From Agapetus fuscipes (lineage: Eukaryota > Arthropoda > Insecta > Trichoptera > Glossosomatidae), in assembly GCA_951799405.1 (NCBI GenBank), contig OX637359.1:3778201-3842200 (forward strand): DNA of 64,000 bases, given 5' to 3'. Position 1 is the first letter of the stretch. Each line of letters begins with the position of its first letter. The notes below the pieces were generated by a model, which was given only the letters and a program-made list of their open reading frames with translations, was not told the origin of the DNA and did no database searches. Made by a program: the position numbers and the translations under genes. Positions 1 through 9,924 of this stretch are shown piece after piece.

Positions 1-274
1 GTTTATACAACTCATACGGAGTTGCTTCACTCGGTGAACAACATTACAATTTTTTTTTCAAGTGGCTGAGGGCCTTCCCGATGAAGTTAATCAGCTAGTG
101 TAACTCTATTTGTGTCAAAGAGAAGAAAATCCTCCAGATTAGAGGCTATTGCATGACTCTAAGGAACCCCCCTCCCCCGAATTTCGATGTTCCTGAAGCT
201 AATGTACCTGACGGGAAAGCCTCCCTGACGGGTATTTCTGTAAAGTAACGGGTATAAAGTAAAGTAAAGTATGC
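1..274. other. No recognisable feature
   Basis: Mixed-composition sequence with a short C-rich run near 170 and a few AAGTA-like units near 255-270. I see no ORF, repeat copy or RNA that I can name. Confidence 0.4.
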
Positions 275-740
275 TTACTTATGATTGTGTGTCTGTGTTT
301 TTTTTCACTTACTTGTATTTGTGTGTCTAGACGTAGGTATTTGGATGGTTGTTCCTACTCGTGTTTGCTCGAAGCTTCTGGCATGGTCTAGTGCAATCCT
401 CCAAAAATCACCCATTGACCAACTCGCAGCTCGTAATTGCAGCTCGCATGGGTTAAAAAAATACTTTCAGATAAAGAAAAGCACACTCGCTACCAAACAA
501 AAGTCACTCGCAATTTGCGAGCTAGCGAGTAGAATTTTGGAGGGTTTGTCTGGTGTATGCTAAAACAGCCTTTAATCATCTATAAATACGGATTGCAGTG
601 CTTTGAAGGGGATTAGTACCTGATTAGTACCCGAGCTGAGCGAGAAGTACAAATATATACTGTGAACCAAATGTGAGCGAATTCTAAAAGAAATTGTGTA
701 AAATAAATTTAATCGATGATATTATACGAAATTGAAACCA
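275..740 (+). mobile_element. LTR-C family copy (degenerate, probably solo LTR)
   Basis: Shares a scattered but ordered set of blocks with 10965-11560, 29080-29370 and 32760-33060: a GTGTGTCTGTG-like start, a CTATAAATA TATA-like box near 578, a GTGAACCAAATGTGAGCG block, then AATAAATT. The order promoter, short leader, poly(A) signal is that of an LTR. A roughly 125-bp stretch near 405-530 is absent from the other copies. No clear target duplication. Confidence 0.4.
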
Positions 741-904
741 AGCTATTTGTAACAGCACTTACAAATCTTGGGAAATAGTTGAATAAACCGTTGTCAGTGT
801 ATCCAATAAAATCCAATAACTGAGATTGATCCGTTTATATTATCTTCTGTATTATAAAAATAAAGCCATTCTTTTGAAAAAAATAACGAAAATCGTATGC
901 ATCG

Positions 905-990
905 TAAAAATAAATAGGTTCAACTCGCCACATGCGACCCCTTCGGTGATAACGCGGGAAAAAGTAACAGTACATGTGTAGCTTAGTTGC
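905..990 (+). repeat. SINE-B 3' fragment
   Basis: Matches the 3' end of SINE-B copies at 14128 and 62700: the block with CGCCACATGCGACCCCTTCGG, then a GTGTAGCTTAGTTGCG terminus. Confidence 0.6.
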
Positions 991-1117
991 GTCGCGTATG
1001 ATTGAAGAAAACACGCTGATATTGGAGAACTTACGTATTTTATTCTCGACGCGTTGCGTTGTAGCCAAAATATTTAGGAGACACCCTTGTTGTGCGGCGA
1101 TCAATGATGAACTTAAC

Positions 1118-1203
1118 CGGTTTTTAGTCCAGTGGTTAACGCTACGGACTCGTCATCCACCGACTGATGAGTTCAGCTCACAGCGGAGCACAAAAAGAAG
1201 CTT
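1118..1203 (+). repeat. SINE-A tRNA-like head, fragment
   Basis: Contains a box-A-like TAGTCCAGTGG and ends with CGGAGCACAAAAA, as at the start of SINE-A. The B-box region is scrambled and the body is missing. Confidence 0.5.
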
Positions 1204-1758
1204 GTTTTTTTTTTAATTTTTAAGTAAAAAAAACTCTTATTTCCATGTATAAACTATAAAACCTCTGTCTCGGCATGGAGAGCTATGGTCAACTAGGTAC
1301 TTTATATAATTTTACATAGATAAACGTGTCTCTGTAAAGATGTCTGTAATGCGGGCTTACACGCTAAAATGACAATTATGAGTGACCGTCTGTACCAGGC
1401 ACAGTAATTTGCATGAGTTGCGTTCTACGATCAGCGTAGCATTATGAGTTTGGCCTGAGCCTTCTTAAAGCAACAAGCTGTGAATCAAAATTTGGCAACG
1501 CCGCATAATGCAGTAGGCGCATCGTATCCAGTAAATATTTCACATCTATGATGTATATAATCTGTGCTGCAAAGATACAATAAAAGTTAAGTATCATATT
1601 TGACTCATGCCCAAAAATAGACACGTGTCAATTCGAGCTTACACATGATGCATGGAAACATCAAAGATCAATATCCAAGTATCCAAAGGCTAAGATCACA
1701 AATTATTATCTTAGTAAATACTTTACTGCATATTTAGTTTAAAATAAAGAAATGAAAG
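1204..1758. other. AT-rich stretch, nothing recognised
   Basis: No ORF above about 60 codons and no repeat I can match within the window. It lies downstream of the host gene model. Confidence 0.4.
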
Positions 1759-1971
1759 ACGGACCTGTAGTCTAGTGTTTGCTGCTACGGACTCGAAATC
1801 GGAAGGTTGTGAGGGCAATTCCCATCGAAGCACCAAAAAATCCCTTTGGCTGGTTGAAGAATTTATAGGTCTTACGAATGACCAATCACTAAAGGTCCAT
1901 CAAGCCTTACGCTTACAGCAATTGGCGTTTGTGAAAATAGCACATTCTATAGCGATGACCAAGCTCACTAA
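1759..1971 (+). repeat. SINE-A copy split by a DNA transposon
   Basis: Degenerate SINE-A with tRNA-like head (CTGTAGTCTAGTG) and body (TTAGCAATTGGCG-like, then GATGACCAAGCTC). The copy stops at 1971 and its last part, a degenerate GGTCTTTTGAG block, resumes at 3627 on the other side of the element at 1972-3626. Confidence 0.6.
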
Positions 1972-3626
1972 TGGCTGGTTCGGACAAGGCGAGTAATTTA
2001 GCCAAGTAACGAGTAATTTAGTGGCTAAACGTGTGCGAACCCCAACAATTTAGTCCAGTAGTTAAGTCAATGGTTTAGTCAAGCCGATCCATTTCATTCT
2101 ATTTTTTCGGGCAAGTAGCGGCCCCGCCCACCGTCCGCGGGCGAGTGTTGCCGAGAAGCCACGGAAAAGTCCGAGTCCGAAGAGCCACGGAAAAGCCCGA
2201 GTCCGAGTCGAGTTTATTAGCGGCCGCGCCATTGGCCGCTCACTCTTGGCGGGGAAACGGAAATGCAAGAATGGCGGCAATTTAAATTGGCTGCAGTTTG
2301 AAAAGATAATGCCCGTTTTTAGCAAGAATATTTAAAGATAAAGTGCTGTTTAAAAATATTTAAGTACTTAAGAACTTCTTATATTTGCGAGCCCGATGTT
2401 CCGCTCCCTAAACTTAGCGACCTGTCAGTCAGGTTATGTCATGTTTAAACTGTAAATAAGTGGATATGCACACCGATATCCTTGTTTTTTTAGAAACTCT
2501 TGAGAATATAGAAGTTGCTAGGACTTATCTACGTCCAAAAAGTTTTGAGAAAGGTAATTTTTTTTCGATAAGAATAGTATGACATCGATTTTTGGTGCGG
2601 ATATCAGCTGTCAAAAATACAATCATGTAGCTCCTTGCTGACAATAGAGCTGTACAAATATAGTTTTGGTAAAGATGTTGTGGAAATAACTATTATCGTC
2701 CATGAATTTATTACGTATTTAAAAACATCGATCTTTTACATTGATCGATGTTTATAGGTACCTACCATAAATTTGTCATATCACAGGCCTTATGATATCC
2801 TTCAGATGGATTGTTACTTGTTGTTTTGTACAGAAACAATTCAGTGACACACGGGGATAACTAATTAGAGGCATTACAATTTTATGCCACTGTAAGCCAT
2901 CAGCTGGTATCTGTGACAGACGTGAGAGGCGTATGTAGCAGGATTGAACAAGTTTCTCGCGGTCAGCCTCTGAAAAGTTGAACCATGTTTCTTCTTTAAC
3001 TTGATAATTGATTGGTGACCGCCGTGTATTTGAAAATGCCGATTTTACATGTTGAATATTGATGTTAATTATTGTCAACAACGAAAAACGCAACAGAGAA
3101 ATGCATCTGAATGCAGCTGCAGACTAGAGCCGTATTATAGTGTGTGCATACAAAATATACTTTGTACACATCATTGAAAAGATAAAAATTCAATTAAAAA
3201 ATAATGTTTGCAGCGTAAATGGTACATATTATTATAAACATCAAATAGTCATGTGTTGTTTTTATTTAAAATGTGTATATTATTTAATAAACCATAAAAT
3301 ACATTTCGAATTTACAAAAGTCGAGTTTCGAAGTTGTTTGCTAAACAGGCTCCTAGCTAGGTGGCCGGGCATAAATCAGTTAATATTACCAAACCATAGC
3401 CAATTTAAAGGGCTTTATAATAACATGATTTTAATACTCAATTAATATTTTCAAACTGCAGCCAATTCAAATTTTCCGCCATTATAGAAAGGGCTTTCTG
3501 CAGCCAACTTCGCACTTGTGTACTGTACTGGACCGTAATGCGAACGCTTCACGGGCGAGTAGCGCCCCGCCCACTACTAAATTACTCGTTACTTGACTAA
3601 ATCAGTGGCCTTGTGCGAACTAGCCT
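1972..3626. mobile_element. Harbinger-like non-autonomous DNA transposon, TAA target duplication
   Basis: Termini are imperfect inverted repeats: GGCTGGTTCGGACAAGGC near 1973 and, reading inward from the right, GGCTAGTTCGCACAAGGC. Inside the TIR both arms contain the block AAGTAACGAGTAATTTAGT. The flanks carry TAA (1969-1971 and 3627-3629), which fits the TWA target of PIF/Harbinger elements. The interrupted SINE-A gives independent proof of insertion. The interior holds no transposase I can recognise; the 105-codon minus ORF at 2776-3093 has no visible motif. Classification is inference from TSD and termini. Confidence 0.6.
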
Positions 3627-3644
3627 TAAGGTCTTTTGAGATAT

Positions 3645-4018
3645 GATTCCTTGACTTATAGGTTTACCATCCATTCTGTAACAAAAGGTTCACTTTACCA
3701 ATGTCCCCTGTGTTTCAGGGAAGGTCAGCAAAAGTTTCAGTGTTTGTGTTCATTTGAGGTTTGGATCTTAATTTGTGAGTACACATACATGCATTTGTAA
3801 GCACGAACTTATACGTGCCATTTGTGGGCATGCTTTGAATATTAATTTTAAATGGTTCACTTTGCCAATGTCACCCCTGTTTCAGGGAAGGTCGGCAAAA
3901 GTTGCATGGTTTATGTTAATTTGAGGTTTGGATTGAAATTTGTTAGTACACATGCAGCATTTGTAAGCGCGAACTTATACGTGCATGTTTATGGATATGC
4001 ATTAAATATTATTTTTTA
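3645..4018 (+). repeat. LINE-T 3' UTR, two truncated copies in tandem
   Basis: The first copy starts at TTCCTTGACTTATAGG; a second begins at GGTTCACTTTGCCAATG (3853). Each ends before the usual terminal GATTA repeats. Confidence 0.75.
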
Positions 4019-4031
4019 ACTATTATCATAT

Positions 4032-4336
4032 GGAGGCCAGTACTAACCTCAATGATCCACCCTTTCATTAATCGGACGATTTCATAACAAGACATAATAT
4101 CGTCCTTCTGTACAACTGGAGCTATAGTGACATCTATGGACGCATCACCGAAGGTTATTAAAAATACCTATAACCTTCGGCCCCGAACAAACAACAATAA
4201 TTCAACAGTTCGTGGTTCCTTTTTGTGAAGGACACACGTCTCCTGAAGACGTCGGATATGACTCCGACGAAACGTAGAGAAAATCGTTCTTCTCTTTTAC
4301 ACGGTCAGTAAAATCCGTTTTTTTTTTTCATTCCTT
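4032..4336 (+). mobile_element. Short Penelope-type insertion with hairpin and 13-bp target duplication
   Basis: A 305-bp insert flanked by ACTATTATCATAT (4019-4031 and 4337-4349). It contains the hairpin CTGAAGA-CGTCGGA...TCCGACG-AAACG at about 4234-4266. The same sequence occurs in both arms of the inverted element at 63700-64000. No ORF. TSD length and hairpin match the other Penelope-type inserts of the window. Confidence 0.65.
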
Positions 4337-4354
4337 ACTATTATCATATCTTTG

Positions 4355-5025
4355 AAATTTAGGTTATAGATTAATTATAGTCCCACAAAAATAGCACTCA
4401 ACAAATAAAATATCCTAATATTATAGATATAACAACATTACGTACCGTACGTTGCCAATTTGATGGAATCATGGCTTTTCACAAATAGGCGGCTTCGGTA
4501 GTCCTTCCAACAGCGCTATTCACACCCTGTAGCATCGAGGCCAGTTTAAATTTGCGAGTTTGACAAAACGTCCCAAAGGTACGGTTAATATGGGAAAGAG
4601 AAATTAAACGCTGTCAAATTACAAACATGTTTTCCCCACATCGGGGCCGAAATATATTACGATCTGGGGGAAAATAAAACACCTACATACCTATTCCAAT
4701 TACAAACATTCAAATTTTTTTTTTCAATTCTTTTTTCAAAATTTATATTCAAATATGTTTACCTACAGAGTAGATTCCATTGACGTATAATTTAATGGAC
4801 TCGAAACTAGCTTACGGTTTTGAAGTATAGTATGGGACACAACACTGTCAGTCAAACCTGTGCAACATAACAGACTGAACCATTTTGAATTTTGAACTTT
4901 TTTCTCGGCTAGCGAACGCCAGTTTTGTATGGAACTGCCGTCCTTAGAAAGCATTAATAAAAAAAATGTTTGCCTTTTCCCTAGCAATCCAGTCGTGTGG
5001 CATCTCAATATTGTATTTTTCGATT
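4355..5025. other. Unassigned stretch
   Basis: Low-complexity AT runs at 4715-4745. A minus-strand 81-codon ORF at 4763-5008 has no recognisable domain. No match to other window repeats seen. Confidence 0.35.
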
Positions 5026-5027
5026 CA

Positions 5028-5363
5028 TCATCATCATCATCCTAAGCTCGACAGCCCTTGGAGCCTGGCTGAATCCAGAAGCTTCTTCCATTCTTGTCGG
5101 TTTGTTGCCCTCGTTCTCCAATTCCTCACTTGCATCACAGACGTATCCGCGTCGACGCTGTCCATCCATCGCATTTTGGGACTTCCTGGTCTTCCACGTC
5201 CCTGTGGTGCTGAGAGTGTGAGGCGTTTTGTAGGGTTGTTGTCGTCCATTGTCATTATGTGACCAGCCCATCTCAAGCGCCGCACTTTGATGTTGCCGAT
5301 CACATCATTTCGATTAATGGTAGATTCATGATTAATTTCCGAAATAGCGAATGAATGGGACAT
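5028..5363 (-). pseudogene. RTE-like LINE, reverse transcriptase C-terminal end
   Basis: Minus-strand ORF 5363-5037 with the C-terminal LINE signature: a VRRLRWAGHI block, then RGRP and a WMDSV block, then NRQEWKKLLDSA. It is followed immediately on its own strand by ATG/GAT trinucleotide repeats (about 5028-5041), the microsatellite tail common in RTE-type elements. Truncated at its 5' side. Clade assignment is by motif resemblance only. Confidence 0.6.
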
Positions 5364-5475
5364 CCAGAGTCATAATAAATGGAGAGCTTGTATGAAAAAG
5401 GTTATGACTCCGGATGAAATCAAATAAGTATGCAAGGACCGAAAAAATGGCAGTTGATCTGTAATGCTGGCGTTT
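5364..5475 (+). pseudogene. LINE-T coding remnant
   Basis: Plus-strand sequence equivalent to the last ORF segment of LINE-T (compare minus strand at 30180-30300), with in-frame damage. The LINE-T 3' UTR follows about 120 bp later. Confidence 0.5.
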
Positions 5476-5594
5476 AAGACTGAGGCTTTAAAAAACATTT
5501 TTCACTTTTTTATAGAATACCCCAAGATGTTTGAAGGTTTTCATTTTTAATGTTTGATTATTTAGTGTTTGTTTGTTTTGTATACTTAAATGTA

Positions 5595-5925
5595 ATTAAT
5601 TGTTTGTATTCCTTGACTAATAGGCTGACCGTGCAGTGGGAATGTGGGACTGGAGGAGGAAGACGTTGGATAGACAGCGCTGGCAGCGGTTGCTGAGGGA
5701 GGCCAAGACCCAACCCGGTTTGTCGTGCCAATGATGATGATGATGATGATGAATAGGCTGACCACCCATACTATAAAAAATGGTTCACTTTGCCAATGTC
5801 ACCCCTGTTTCAGGGAAGGTCGGCAAGAGTTGCAGGGCTTATGTTCATTTAAGATTGGGTTTTTATATTGTAGGTCCACATGCGGTATGTGTTAGCGCGA
5901 ACTTAGTAATCCTGTCCTTAGATTT
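5595..5925 (+). repeat. LINE-T 3' UTR, interrupted
   Basis: Starts at TTCCTTGACTAATAGG and is split at 5630 by an RTE-like fragment; it resumes with GGCTGACCACCC and runs to about 5925. Confidence 0.7.
5631..5751 (+). mobile_element. RTE-like LINE 3' end with ATG-repeat tail
   Basis: A 121-bp, strongly 5'-truncated insert. The end of the ORF reads W-x-RLLREAK in the plus strand and is followed by seven ATG units. It is flanked by a perfect 12-bp direct repeat AATAGGCTGACC (5619-5630 and 5752-5763), so this is a clear target-primed insertion into a LINE-T 3' UTR. Confidence 0.75.
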
Positions 5926-6227
5926 AAATTATTATTATTATTATTTCGTATTATGTGTATCATTATTCACGCTACTCGTGATCTAGCAACAATCCCACAA
6001 GGAGTGCCACCCGAGGTATGCTTTTAGCTTCAGTAACATCGAACCATTTACTTCTAGAGTCATGGGCACGCCTCTGACCTAGAGGTTTTTGTTTTGTCGT
6101 GCCGTTGCTTTCACTTCACGGGAAGGCCTTTCGCCACTTGAGAAAATATATAGCTTTGCATGAGCGTCCATGTGCTGTGGGTCCTTCTGACACATACATA
6201 CAGGACGGGTACGAGGAGGGTTTGAGC

Positions 6228-6440
6228 ATGTCTGCTTGTGGAAATGCGTCTAATATGAATCCATCTTTGCAGCTTAGATTTAGATTTAGTAGGCGCTTAA
6301 TGGAGTTCCATCCTAATTATGTGGCCAGCCCACTGTAGCAGCCAACATTGATGGACCTAATAACATCGGGCTCTCTGTAGATGTCACGGAGCTCTTTTTG
6401 TACCGACGATGCCAACAGAAGTAGGAAAATAAGCTGAGAT
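6228..6440. repeat. LINE-T 3' scrap (+) and LINE ORF scrap (-)
   Basis: 6228-6290 matches the last part of the LINE-T 3' UTR with GATTTA units. From 6300 to 6440 the minus strand reads an ELRDIYREPDVI-like block followed by a VGCYSGLA-like block, resembling the segment before the RWLGH motif of LINE reverse transcriptases. Confidence 0.45.
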
Positions 6441-6635
6441 TAGGTGGTTTATATTTCGGTCACGTCGTAGTACTAAGGATAATTGAATTTTCTGATGTGT
6501 ATACCGGCTGCCATACTAAATAAGAGAATGAAGGAGTTTTTCTCACAATTAAGCAATATTATGTAGCAGTTGTAAGGGATTGAAAGGATTTAATAATAAA
6601 CCAAGATGAAAAAACATAAAAACACATGTTACGAA

Positions 6636-6793
6636 CTATGGATTCGTTGTACGTGAGCCTAGGCACGCTGGTTGGCGTGTGTGTGACGTCTCTGGTAAAG
6701 TGTAGAACAATGCTCTAGTACCATTCATTATGGAAGCATCTTCCATGGTCTCTAACATGCAAGAATCGTCGTTGGGACACGTTCGTAAAGATT
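6636..6793 (-). CDS. CUB-EGF gene, candidate exon 5 (3' coding end)
   Basis: Residues 276-327 of the model, with a TAG stop at 6636-6638. On the minus strand the acceptor reads CTCTGCCCCCCGCAG before the exon. Two bases complete the glutamate codon begun in exon 4, so the phase fits exactly. The exon repeats the C-x-x-D-D-S-C-x-L-E pattern seen in exon 4 (C281...C287 against C244...C249), which argues it is real coding. It lacks a membrane segment, so the protein would be secreted. It is the least certain exon: it might instead be internal, with a donor before the stop, and further exons could lie outside the window. The minus-strand sequence just downstream has ATTAAA near 6589, a possible poly(A) signal. 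Confidence 0.45.
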
Positions 6794-6860
6794 CTGCGGG
6801 GGGCAGAGTCGCTTTGATCATTGTAACGTGAACACCGTAAGCAGAGAGTGAACAGTACTT

Positions 6861-6890
6861 ACATACATACATACATACATACATACACCT
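6861..6890. repeat. TACA microsatellite
   Basis: About seven TACA units within intron 4. Confidence 0.85.
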
Positions 6891-7032
6891 ACATTGTGAA
6901 AAATAAATCTTCTAAATTAAATTTAAATCGTAATTTAATTAAAAGAACCTCAAGTCAAATCATACCAGTACCATTTGTTAAGAAACAAAAAAATCATTAA
7001 ATTCAATTAAAAAATTCATCAAATAACCATTC

Positions 7033-7115
7033 TGCTCCTGAAGATGCCTCATTAGGCGAAAATTTTTGAGCAAAAACAAAAAGAATAAAGTGAATTAAAA
7101 CCATGTTTTACCATT
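7033..7115 (+). repeat. Penelope-type end fragment with hairpin
   Basis: CCTGAAGATGCCTCATTAGG followed by CGAAAA, then GTGAATTAAAACCATG. It matches the terminal region of the Penelope-like element at 19043 read on its own strand. No ORF nearby. Confidence 0.5.
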
Positions 7116-7557
7116 TCAATTTTTTAAATATTTAAACAAAAAATATATCGATACCTTAAAGGTTAAACTCAATATGTGGCATATTAAGCCAACAAGGGTT
7201 CCTCAGATAACTGCACATTTTTTTCTATTATCTACGAGAGAAAACACAAAAAAACATAAGATATTTTTCTTGGGCGTTTCTTTGTAATTAGTTCACTTAC
7301 TATGTGAGCTTTCACACAGAAAAATATTATAACCACGATTTCTCAAATCAGTGAATCACCACACACCTATTCAGTTAACCTCTAAGGTGGCGATATAATA
7401 GATCGTTGTTTCTTGTACTCTTAATAATGATGTGATAATATCGAAAGCGTTCGAGGAAACAAATCAACCCGTGAAGAAAAACTCGGTGTTTTTATTTTTA
7501 CATTATTAATTTAGAAATTAATAAGTTAGAAAAGCAAGACAAAGTAGAGCCACTCAC

Positions 7558-7659
7558 CTGGAGTCACTATGATTGAATTGGTTGCATCACAGTTGCATAC
7601 GTTTGCCGGGTCTTCATCATACGGGCACTCCAACACACAAGAGTCGTCTTCGCATCCGA
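7558..7659 (-). CDS. CUB-EGF gene, exon 4
   Basis: Encodes residues 242-275 of the model plus the first base of codon 276. The acceptor TTTTTTTGTTTTCAG (minus strand) and donor CAG/GTGAGT are strong. The piece is cysteine-rich, C244, C249, C253, C263 and C265, with acidic stretches. It ends near a short hydrophobic run, NSIIVTP. It is not a canonical EGF: the first cysteine pair is close (C-x4-C-x3-C) and the end is C-x-C. I cannot name this module. Exon phase 1 at both ends makes it a cassette that could be added or skipped without frame change. Confidence 0.8.
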
Positions 7660-7674
7660 CTGAAAACAAAAAAA

Positions 7675-7785
7675 TCTCTCATACAATCTGAGTCTAATGC
7701 TGTGCCAGTGACGAAATCAAGAAGACTTGAGTGGACTGGATATGTAGTACGCGCAGAGGATTCCAGGATAATCAGATATGTCTAA
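7675..7785 (+). pseudogene. LINE reverse transcriptase C-terminal scrap
   Basis: Plus-strand frame gives a KSRRLEWTGYVVR block then an SRIIRYV end, the same region as the RRLRWxGH block of other LINE fragments here. It sits directly before the 5S-headed SINE. Confidence 0.45.
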
Positions 7786-7789
7786 GATT

Positions 7790-8207
7790 GTCAACGACGT
7801 TACCATGTTGAAAGCACCGGTTCCCAAAGATCACCGAAGTTAAGCAACATTGGGCGCGGACAGTACTTGGATGGGTAACCGCTCAGGTACACCGCGTGTC
7901 GTTGGAATCTTGGACCGGTCCGTAGTCCAGTGGCAACACTTTGGACTCGTAAATGGAAGGTTATGGATTCGGATCCCAGCGGAGCACAAAAATATACCAT
8001 TTATATTTCGAATGTGCTCTTCGCTGGGTTGAAAAATTCATAAACCTTTACCAAAGACCGGTCACTGAAAGGTCCATCCAACCTTACAACAACTGGGTCT
8101 TGCTTGAGAATTGGTGCTTTCTACAGCGACGACCAAGCTCGCAGAGGGCTCTTGAGGTGTGATACCCACAAAAACAGCGCTCACCAAATAAATCATCCTA
8201 ATATTAT
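7790..8207 (+). repeat. Composite 5S-rRNA/tRNA SINE (5S head + SINE-A)
   Basis: Bases 7790-7906 align with a nearly full arthropod 5S rRNA, including the internal promoter blocks GAAGTTAAGCAAC (box A), TTGGATGGG (intermediate element) and a C-box-like CCGCTCAGG. The 5S part joins through ATCTTGGACCGGTCC to the tRNA-like SINE-A head with box A TAGTCCAGTGG and box B GGTTATGGATTCGG. The SINE-A body follows, ending AATAAATCATCCTAATATTA. The same junction occurs in reverse at 37412-37811, so the composite is a mobilised unit. It is not a functional 5S gene: the 3' half carries substitutions and runs straight into SINE sequence. Confidence 0.85.
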
Positions 8208-8364
8208 TTTATTTATGTCCCCATTCTAGGCCAAACCATTCATACAGTAGAGTATGGTGGGTGGGCAATGCCGAGACCGACGAGGATTGTAGTGCAAGAG
8301 GTTCTGAGACTTCAAGGTTTGTGAGTCTGATTCAGTAAATTTCACGAAGTTGAGGAGTTGTGAG

Positions 8365-8548
8365 ATGAAAGGTTATGGGTTCGATTCACGGTGGTAATTT
8401 AGAAAACAAGCTTTTTGATAGGTTGAAAAATTCTCATGCCTTGACCAAAGATCCCTTAAGGACCATTTAGCCTAACAGCATCTGAATTTCAGTATTATAA
8501 ATGGCATTTTATGTAGCGATGACCATGCTCGCAAAGGACTTTTAAAGC
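8365..8548 (+). repeat. Old SINE-A copy
   Basis: Degenerate: a B-box-like GGTTATGGGTTCG, then body blocks TTGAAAAATT, GACCAAAGATC and GCGATGACCATGCTCGCA. Confidence 0.5.
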
Positions 8549-8624
8549 GCTATTCTACTAAATTTCTTACGACCTTAAGGCGAAGAGATAGCGATTTGTG
8601 TCCAATAATAAGGTGTACTCATCT

Positions 8625-8880
8625 GTCTGTATCCTGCCGCCGTTCCACGAGGGGTGGCCGGTACCTCCGCAGATGCGTCTCCACTTTTTTCTGTCCTTAC
8701 AAACCACTTTCATTTCCTCAATATTCATCACCTTTTTCATACATACCTAATCTTCTCTTATTCTCACTCTGCAGGTTCCATTCTTTCGCAATCCCACCTA
8801 TTTGCTCTAACCATTCTCTTCTCGGCCTTCCCCTTCCGCGCTTTCCTCTGTCATTTCCTTAGTACTGTGATTTTTTTTTA
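8625..8880 (-). pseudogene. LINE-G reverse transcriptase C-terminal end
   Basis: The minus strand encodes a GKRGRP-type block, then an EWN-LQ-ENKRR block and a WR-x-ICG end, interrupted by frame breaks. It matches the LINE-G copy at 32305-32760. The plus-strand ORFs here are antisense shadows. Confidence 0.55.
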
Positions 8881-9044
8881 TCTATGTAGTTCTTTCGCAA
8901 GAGTTAGCAAGCTCCGACTTGGATTGATATTCAAAGTGTAAGGAATTTTGCAGAATAGCGCTTCTGGATGTGATTCACACACAAACAGCGCTCCCGAGTA
9001 AATCGTAGATGAACTTATTTAATTTAATGACAATGATGGCTCAC

Positions 9045-9127
9045 CTGGTTCTAGGATGGGCATTTCACACAGATCTCCCGTGTATCCTGGAGGACAGTCA
9101 CAACTGACGGCAGCTGCTCCCATTTGC
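9045..9127 (-). CDS. CUB-EGF gene, exon 3 (second half of EGF2)
   Basis: Encodes residues 215-241. The acceptor is TTTGTTAACAG and the donor CAG/GTGAG on the minus strand. It starts with one base that completes the arginine codon from exon 2, 34 kb upstream. It reads QMGAAAVSCDCPPGYTG, then DLCE, which supplies cysteines C4, C5 and C6 of an EGF domain (C223, C225, C234). The aromatic and glycine positions are in the expected places. The fit across a 34-kb intron is the strongest support for the gene model. Confidence 0.85.
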
Positions 9128-9308
9128 CTGTTAACAAACATAAAAGTAAATCAGCAAAAGATAAAATATACTTTATTCACAAATTTTAGGTACAGTTTGA
9201 GTTTAGTTCAATGACAGATTCCTTCACTTTTTAGGTTGGCATGAGGCTGAATTCCTTGACTTGGGAGTTGGGAGCTGAAAATTTCTCAACCTAAGTTAAA
9301 GCTAATGT

Positions 9309-9535
9309 TTAACCTAAGTAGCAACAGGTACCTTCACACATTACGTATACTGTAACTGTAACTGTAACTCTGTCTCTGCAGAGCTGCCTCCATTTTTTCC
9401 TATCCTTACATACCTCTTTCAATTCATTCATATCCATCACCTTTTTCATGCATTTTCTTCTTTTACGCTCACTTTGTATATCCCATTTTTTCACAATCTC
9501 CTCAATCTGATCACTCCATACTTTCTCTACGTATT
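9309..9535 (-). pseudogene. LINE-G 3' end with TTACAG-type tail
   Basis: The minus strand encodes EKVWSDQI-like, EEIVKKWDIQSE, KRRKCMKKVMDMNELKEVCK and DRKKWRQL blocks, then ends in GTTACA repeats (about 9345-9372). This shows the ORF runs almost to the tail, with little 3' UTR. Confidence 0.65.
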
Positions 9536-9559
9536 ATTTTCATATATTGTGTTTGCACA

Positions 9560-9870
9560 ATCCCTTGACTAATAGGTTGGTTTGAGGTTGACGACCCTTA
9601 CTGTAAAAAATGGTTCACTTTGCCAATGTCACCCCTGTTTCAGGAAGATCGGCGAAAGTTGCAGGGCATATGTTCATTTGAGGTTTGGATTTTAATTTGT
9701 AAATACACATTCAGCATTTTTAAGCGCGAACTTACACGTGTTTGTTTGTGGGCATGCATTTGATATGAGCTTTGAATGTTAATGAAGTACAAAATTTATA
9801 AAGCGCCTTTTATGACAGTCTGTCATTGCAAAGGATATATCTTTGCAACTTAGATTAAGGATTATATATA
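9560..9870 (+). repeat. LINE-T 3' UTR
   Basis: Nearly complete copy from CCTTGACTAATAGG to CTTTGCAACTTAGATTA. A short insertion lies near 9785-9825. Confidence 0.8.
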
Positions 9871-9924
9871 GTTCAAATTAAAAGATGAACACAACCCAGG
9901 GTTCATCTTGAAAGTTATTTTTTG

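Noticed and set aside
5005..5271. 88-codon minus-strand ORF with Met run
   Set aside because: Frame-shifted reading of the RTE-like LINE end and its ATG tail; the neighbouring frame carries the real motifs.
7790..7906. 5S rRNA gene
   Set aside because: Clear 5S similarity, but the sequence is altered and continues directly into SINE-A, and a second copy has the same junction; it is part of a SINE.
8596..8941. Plus-strand ORFs rich in Phe, Ser and Leu
   Set aside because: Antisense translation of the LINE-G C-terminus.
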